NCBI GenBank assembly: GCA_020345785.1
Contig: CP070771.1
Span: forward strand, 886,280-895,367
DNA from: Desulfobacterales bacterium
GTDB taxonomy: Bacteria > Desulfobacterota > Desulfobacteria > Desulfobacterales > JAFDCJ01
Length of the DNA stretch: 9,088 nt
Reading direction: 5' to 3'
How positions within the stretch are numbered: the first letter of the stretch is position 1; each line of letters begins with the position of its first letter. This document shows, piece by piece, positions 6,411 through 9,088 of the stretch. The position numbers and the translations under genes are program-made. Below the pieces are notes generated by a model. It was not told where the DNA came from. It searched no databases and worked only from the letters and a program-made list of their open reading frames with translations.

Positions 6411-7583
6411 GTGAACACTTACCTGTGGTTTAAAAAAGTAGTTGAATCCGTCATGAACAGCGAGGGTCGCGCCCCGTTAGTCTCCCTGGCCTCGGTCTTT
6501 TACATGATATCCTTATTCTATGGCGCCGGGCAGAAGATCAGGCAGCTGGGTTACCGGCGGAAAATACTACCTGCCAGAGGTCTGCCGTGCAAGGTTGTTT
6601 GTGTCGGAAACATTGCCGTGGGCGGCACCGGCAAAACTCCCATGACAATGTATGTGGCCGAAAAGATGAAACAGTTCGGATACCAGCCGGCTATAGTCAG
6701 TCGGGGGTATCGGGGCGAGGCCCAAAATCGCGGCGGTGTCGTCAGCGACGGACGTTCGATTTGCATGGGACCGGAACAGGCCGGCGATGAACCCTATCTG
6801 CTGGCCGGCCGACTAAAAGACGTGCCGGTTATCGTCGGCAAAGACCGGTATGCCGCCGGTATGCTGGCGTTGAAAAAATTCCAGCCGGATGTAATTGTGC
6901 TCGATGATGGTTTTCAGCATTTAAGGCTTCATCGGGATGTCGATCTTGTCCTGCTGGATCACCGGCAACCCTTCGGCAATATGCACCTGCTGCCCAGGGG
7001 CATCTTAAGAGAGCCGATTTCCGGCCTGGAGCGGGCCACGGCCTGTATTCTCACCAGATATCGGGCTGATACGGCCGGCAGCGCGGCATCCTCGATTGCG
7101 TCGATAAGACAGCATTATCCACAACTTCCTGTATTTACATCGTCATATACGCCTTACTGGTATACCATCAGAAGCGGGGCGCAAATCTCGATTGATGAAA
7201 ATGCGGAGCGCCTTTCACCGGAAGCTGTTCAAAGATGGATCGGCACGAAGATCTTCGGTTTTTCCGGCATTGCCCGTAACCAGGATTTTCAAAATACGGT
7301 AAAGGATCTCGGCTTTAAGACTGCGGGATTTTTTGAGTTTTCCGACCATCACTGCTACACTCCGCATGATTTGAATCAAATTCTTGCGGCAGCTGAAAAA
7401 GCGGACGTCAACTGCCTCATAACAACGGAAAAGGATTTGGTTCGACTACCGCCTGATAATCCATTTCACTTAGATCTTATCGTTGTCGGTGTCCGGATTT
7501 CCTTTGGTGACGGAGAGCAGAACTTTATCACCTTTCTGAAAAATCAGCTGTCGCAAATCAAAATCACAAATTCCAAATTATAG
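6411..7583 (+). CDS. lpxK: Tetraacyldisaccharide 4'-kinase LpxK
   Basis: This membrane-associated P-loop kinase phosphorylates the 4' position of the lipid A disaccharide with ATP, making lipid IVA. From GTG at 6411 it has 390 residues. Family features are a hydrophobic N-terminal anchor (about 24-40), Walker A region GNIAVGGTGKTP (66-77), SRGYRG (97-102), GDEPYLL (125-131), LDDGFQHLRLHRD (164-176), FSDHH (310-314) and TTEKDLVRL (338-346). The GTG start is nine bases after the lptG stop. An ATG at 6453 would shorten the protein by 14 residues but keep the anchor, so the start is not certain; neither has a clear Shine-Dalgarno sequence. The last nine codons (Q382-L390) and the TAG stop are written in a 7-bp repeat array, so the native C-terminus may have been altered. 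The core domain is complete. Confidence 0.95.
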   Translation: MNTYLWFKKVVESVMNSEGRAPLVSLASVFYMISLFYGAGQKIRQLGYRRKILPARGLPCKVVCVGNIAVGGTGKTPMTMYVAEKMKQFGYQPAIVSRGYRGEAQNRGGVVSDGRSICMGPEQAGDEPYLLAGRLKDVPVIVGKDRYAAGMLALKKFQPDVIVLDDGFQHLRLHRDVDLVLLDHRQPFGNMHLLPRGILREPISGLERATACILTRYRADTAGSAASSIASIRQHYPQLPVFTSSYTPYWYTIRSGAQISIDENAERLSPEAVQRWIGTKIFGFSGIARNQDFQNTVKDLGFKTAGFFEFSDHHCYTPHDLNQILAAAEKADVNCLITTEKDLVRLPPDNPFHLDLIVVGVRISFGDGEQNFITFLKNQLSQIKITNSKL

Positions 7584-7630
7584 TGATTTGTGATTTATTT
7601 GTTATTTGGTGCTTGGAATTTGGAATTTAA
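7554..7630. repeat. Eleven-unit heptad array spanning the lpxK stop codon, with 12-bp inverted arms
   Basis: Seventy-seven bases divide into eleven consecutive 7-bp units. Comparing each unit with the next gives 43 matches in 70 positions by hand count; AT-richness raises the background above 25%. Example units are AAATTCC, TGTGATT, TATTTGG and AATTTGG. The first half is complementary to the second: 7568-7579 and 7617-7628 are exact 12-bp reverse complements around a 37-base loop. The array overlaps the last nine codons and the stop of lpxK. The word TTTGGTG (7605-7611) is shared with the array between lpxB and msbA. The rest of the 222-base gap (7631-7792) shows no strong promoter or gene, only a doubtful short minus-strand frame at 7654-7734. 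Confidence 0.85.
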
Positions 7631-7792
7631 ACCTCGCCGGTTGATCTCTTTCCTCAATCCTTTTCCCAGGGCAGGGTGGACCAAGCTTCGCTCAGCATTC
7701 CGGTAAGCGAGGATTTGTCCTTTACTTTCCCCACAGCATCATTATCTTACTTGGACTTGTGACCAATTTTGAGATGTGGACAAATTATTTTC

Positions 7793-7799
7793 GGTGAGG
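7793..7799 (+). promoter_or_regulatory. Ribosome-binding site of the ATP-grasp gene
   Basis: GGTGAGG lies six bases before the ATG at 7806. It is the only convincing Shine-Dalgarno match in front of a gene in this window, and it fixes the start of the ATP-grasp gene. Confidence 0.6.
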
Positions 7800-7805
7800 C
7801 AGTAG

Positions 7806-8999
7806 ATGAATTTCCTGTATATATCTCCCGAGTTTCCTCCCAATTACGCGCATTTCATTCGGCATTTGCACGCACTGGGTGTTCGGGTCTGGGCCGTCGG
7901 TGAAGCGGATTTTTACAGCATGCCTGCGGACTTGCGCTCGGCGCTGGCTTGGTACGTCCGCACGAATTTGAGTAATCCTGATGCTGTTCAGTGGGCAGTG
8001 GATCAGCTCTTGGCTCAAATGAACGCTTCAGGGCAGCCGGAAAATTTCGACCTGGTGGAATCTCACAATGAACAGTGGCTGAGCCTGGAGGCTTTTATAA
8101 ATGAAAAATACAAGATTGACGGTATCAAAACCCACGACCTGAGCCGTTTGAAGAAAAAAACCGCGATGAAACAGCTTTTTAAAAAAATTGGGCTGCCGGC
8201 CGCCAAGGGGGCGCGGGTCACGGATTTCAAACAGGCGGTGCAATTGGCTGATACCCTGGGCTATCCGCTGATACTAAAACCGGATGAGGGGGTCGGCGCC
8301 GGCGGAATTCACCGGATCGAGAATGAAGCCCAGCTTCAATCGATTCTGACCCGAATCCAGGGTGATTATCTCATCGAGGAATTTATTGAAGCCGGTATCG
8401 TCACCTATGACGGTCTGACGGACTACGAAGGCAATGTTGTTTTTGAAAATTCTTTGATCTACGGCGACGGCGTTCTCGAATACGTCCTGGGCAAAGACAC
8501 CTTTTTCTATGTCCACCGTAACATTGCGGATGAACTGCGCATCGTCGGTCAAAAACTTGTGAGGCTCTTTGATATTCGCAGAAAATTTTTTCATTTTGAA
8601 TTTTTTAAAATCGGCGAAACCTATATGCCTATCGAAATCAATTGCCGGCCACCGGGCGGGGCCATTGTGGACATGATGAACTACAGTGTCGACGATGATT
8701 TGTACCGGGCCTACGCCCGGATGATCGTAGACGGCAAAACGGCCGTGCAGTCGCAAAAGAAATATTACTGTTGCTACATCGGACGCAAAGATAAGAATTA
8801 TGCATACCGCCATGAAGAAATCCTCGCCGTCTTCGGAAAGTGTCTCGTCGAGCATGACCAAAATCCGCCCCTCTTCCGGCAGGCTATGGGAAACGAAAGG
8901 TATATTTTTCGGGCACCAACTGAAGCGGAAATTTTTGATATTGCAGATTTCGTGTTGAAAAAAAAGGTGAAAGGAGAGCGCTATCGCGACAGCTCATAG
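7806..8999 (+). CDS. ATP-grasp domain protein (carboxylate-amine/thiol ligase-like), substrate unknown
   Basis: The protein has 397 residues and looks cytosolic, with no signal peptide or membrane helix. The first ~110 residues form a pre-ATP-grasp nucleotide-fold-like domain (MNFLYISPEFPPNYAHFIRH). The ATP-grasp core follows: YPLILKPDEG with K158 as the likely ATP-binding Lys, the glycine loop GVGAGG (162-167), LIEEF (189-193), FHFEFF (262-267), and the metal-binding block IEINCRPPGG (276-285, with E277 and N279). Such enzymes form an acyl-phosphate on a carboxylate and couple it to an amine or thiol. The C-terminal ~90 residues contain YYCCYIGRKDK and are not recognised. The gene is 222 bases from lpxK and has its own Shine-Dalgarno sequence, so it is probably a separate unit; a link to LPS is not shown. 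The final Ser-Ser-stop codons lie in a heptad array. The ATP-grasp fold is firm, the function unknown. Confidence 0.85.
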   Translation: MNFLYISPEFPPNYAHFIRHLHALGVRVWAVGEADFYSMPADLRSALAWYVRTNLSNPDAVQWAVDQLLAQMNASGQPENFDLVESHNEQWLSLEAFINEKYKIDGIKTHDLSRLKKKTAMKQLFKKIGLPAAKGARVTDFKQAVQLADTLGYPLILKPDEGVGAGGIHRIENEAQLQSILTRIQGDYLIEEFIEAGIVTYDGLTDYEGNVVFENSLIYGDGVLEYVLGKDTFFYVHRNIADELRIVGQKLVRLFDIRRKFFHFEFFKIGETYMPIEINCRPPGGAIVDMMNYSVDDDLYRAYARMIVDGKTAVQSQKKYYCCYIGRKDKNYAYRHEEILAVFGKCLVEHDQNPPLFRQAMGNERYIFRAPTEAEIFDIADFVLKKKVKGERYRDSS

Positions 9000-9067
9000 C
9001 TCATAGCTGACAGTTTGAAGGAGAAAGGAAAAAGGTTAAAGGATAAAGGAATCGGGGCGAAGGGCGG
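8991..9067. repeat. Eleven-unit drifting heptad array at the 3' end of the ATP-grasp gene
   Basis: Seventy-seven bases split into eleven contiguous 7-bp units, ten starting AG and one (9054-9060) starting GG. Unit sequence drifts along the array: AGCTCAT at the start, AGGAAAA and AGGATAA in the middle, AGGGCGG at the end. Successive units share 46 of 70 positions by hand count. The middle (9017-9051) is nearly all purine on the + strand. The first unit plus the next two bases encode the last two Ser codons and the TAG stop of the ATP-grasp gene. A complementary arm, as in three other gaps, is not visible before the window ends at 9088. Nothing can be called in 9068-9088. Confidence 0.85.
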
Positions 9068-9088
9068 ACGGTATTGATGTTGGAGATT

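Noticed and set aside
8274..8861. Minus-strand 195-codon frame inside the ATP-grasp gene
   Set aside because: It is antisense to a clear conserved ATP-grasp core and shows no recognisable domain.
9077..9088. ATG at 9077 as the start of a next gene
   Set aside because: Only four codons are visible and there is no well-placed ribosome site, so it cannot be judged.

Overview
The window reads as a chromosomal segment of a Gram-negative bacterium, most likely a sulfate-reducer-type deltaproteobacterium (Desulfobacterota, Desulfobacterales-like). That guess rests on gene content (a Gfo/Idh/MocA dehydrogenase next to lpxB, then msbA, lptF, lptG, lpxK), moderate GC and protein flavour. No taxonomic marker is present, so it is an inference.

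Layout, all genes on the + strand: 1-603, 3' part of a Gfo/Idh/MocA-family sugar-nucleotide dehydrogenase; 879-2024, lpxB (lipid A disaccharide synthase); 2213-3958, msbA (lipid A flippase); 3955-5133, lptF, overlapping msbA by ATGA; 5328-6401, lptG; 6411-7583, lpxK (lipid A 4'-kinase); 7806-8999, a stand-alone ATP-grasp ligase-like protein of unknown substrate with its own good ribosome-binding site. The first six genes form a lipid A/LPS unit: LpxB makes the disaccharide, LpxK phosphorylates it, MsbA flips the lipid across the inner membrane, and LptF/LptG form the membrane core of the exporter that carries LPS towards the outer membrane. The dehydrogenase may modify the UDP-sugar precursor.

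The most unusual content is between the genes. All five larger gaps (604-878, 2025-2212, 5134-5327, 7584-7805 and after 8999) hold short arrays of 7-bp units. The units drift in sequence from copy to copy but keep strict 7-bp phase. The words differ from gap to gap, so these are not copies of one fixed repeat. In three gaps the array has a complementary partner and the two can fold into a hairpin. Two arrays run into the neighbouring gene and supply its stop codon and, for lpxK, its last nine codons. A third abuts or includes the lptF stop. Arrays also sit directly in front of the lpxB start (and, in degenerate form, the lptG start), neither of which has a Shine-Dalgarno sequence. These drifting heptad arrays are the best candidate here for an undescribed element family. 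No mobile genes, CRISPR array, tRNA or rRNA was seen.
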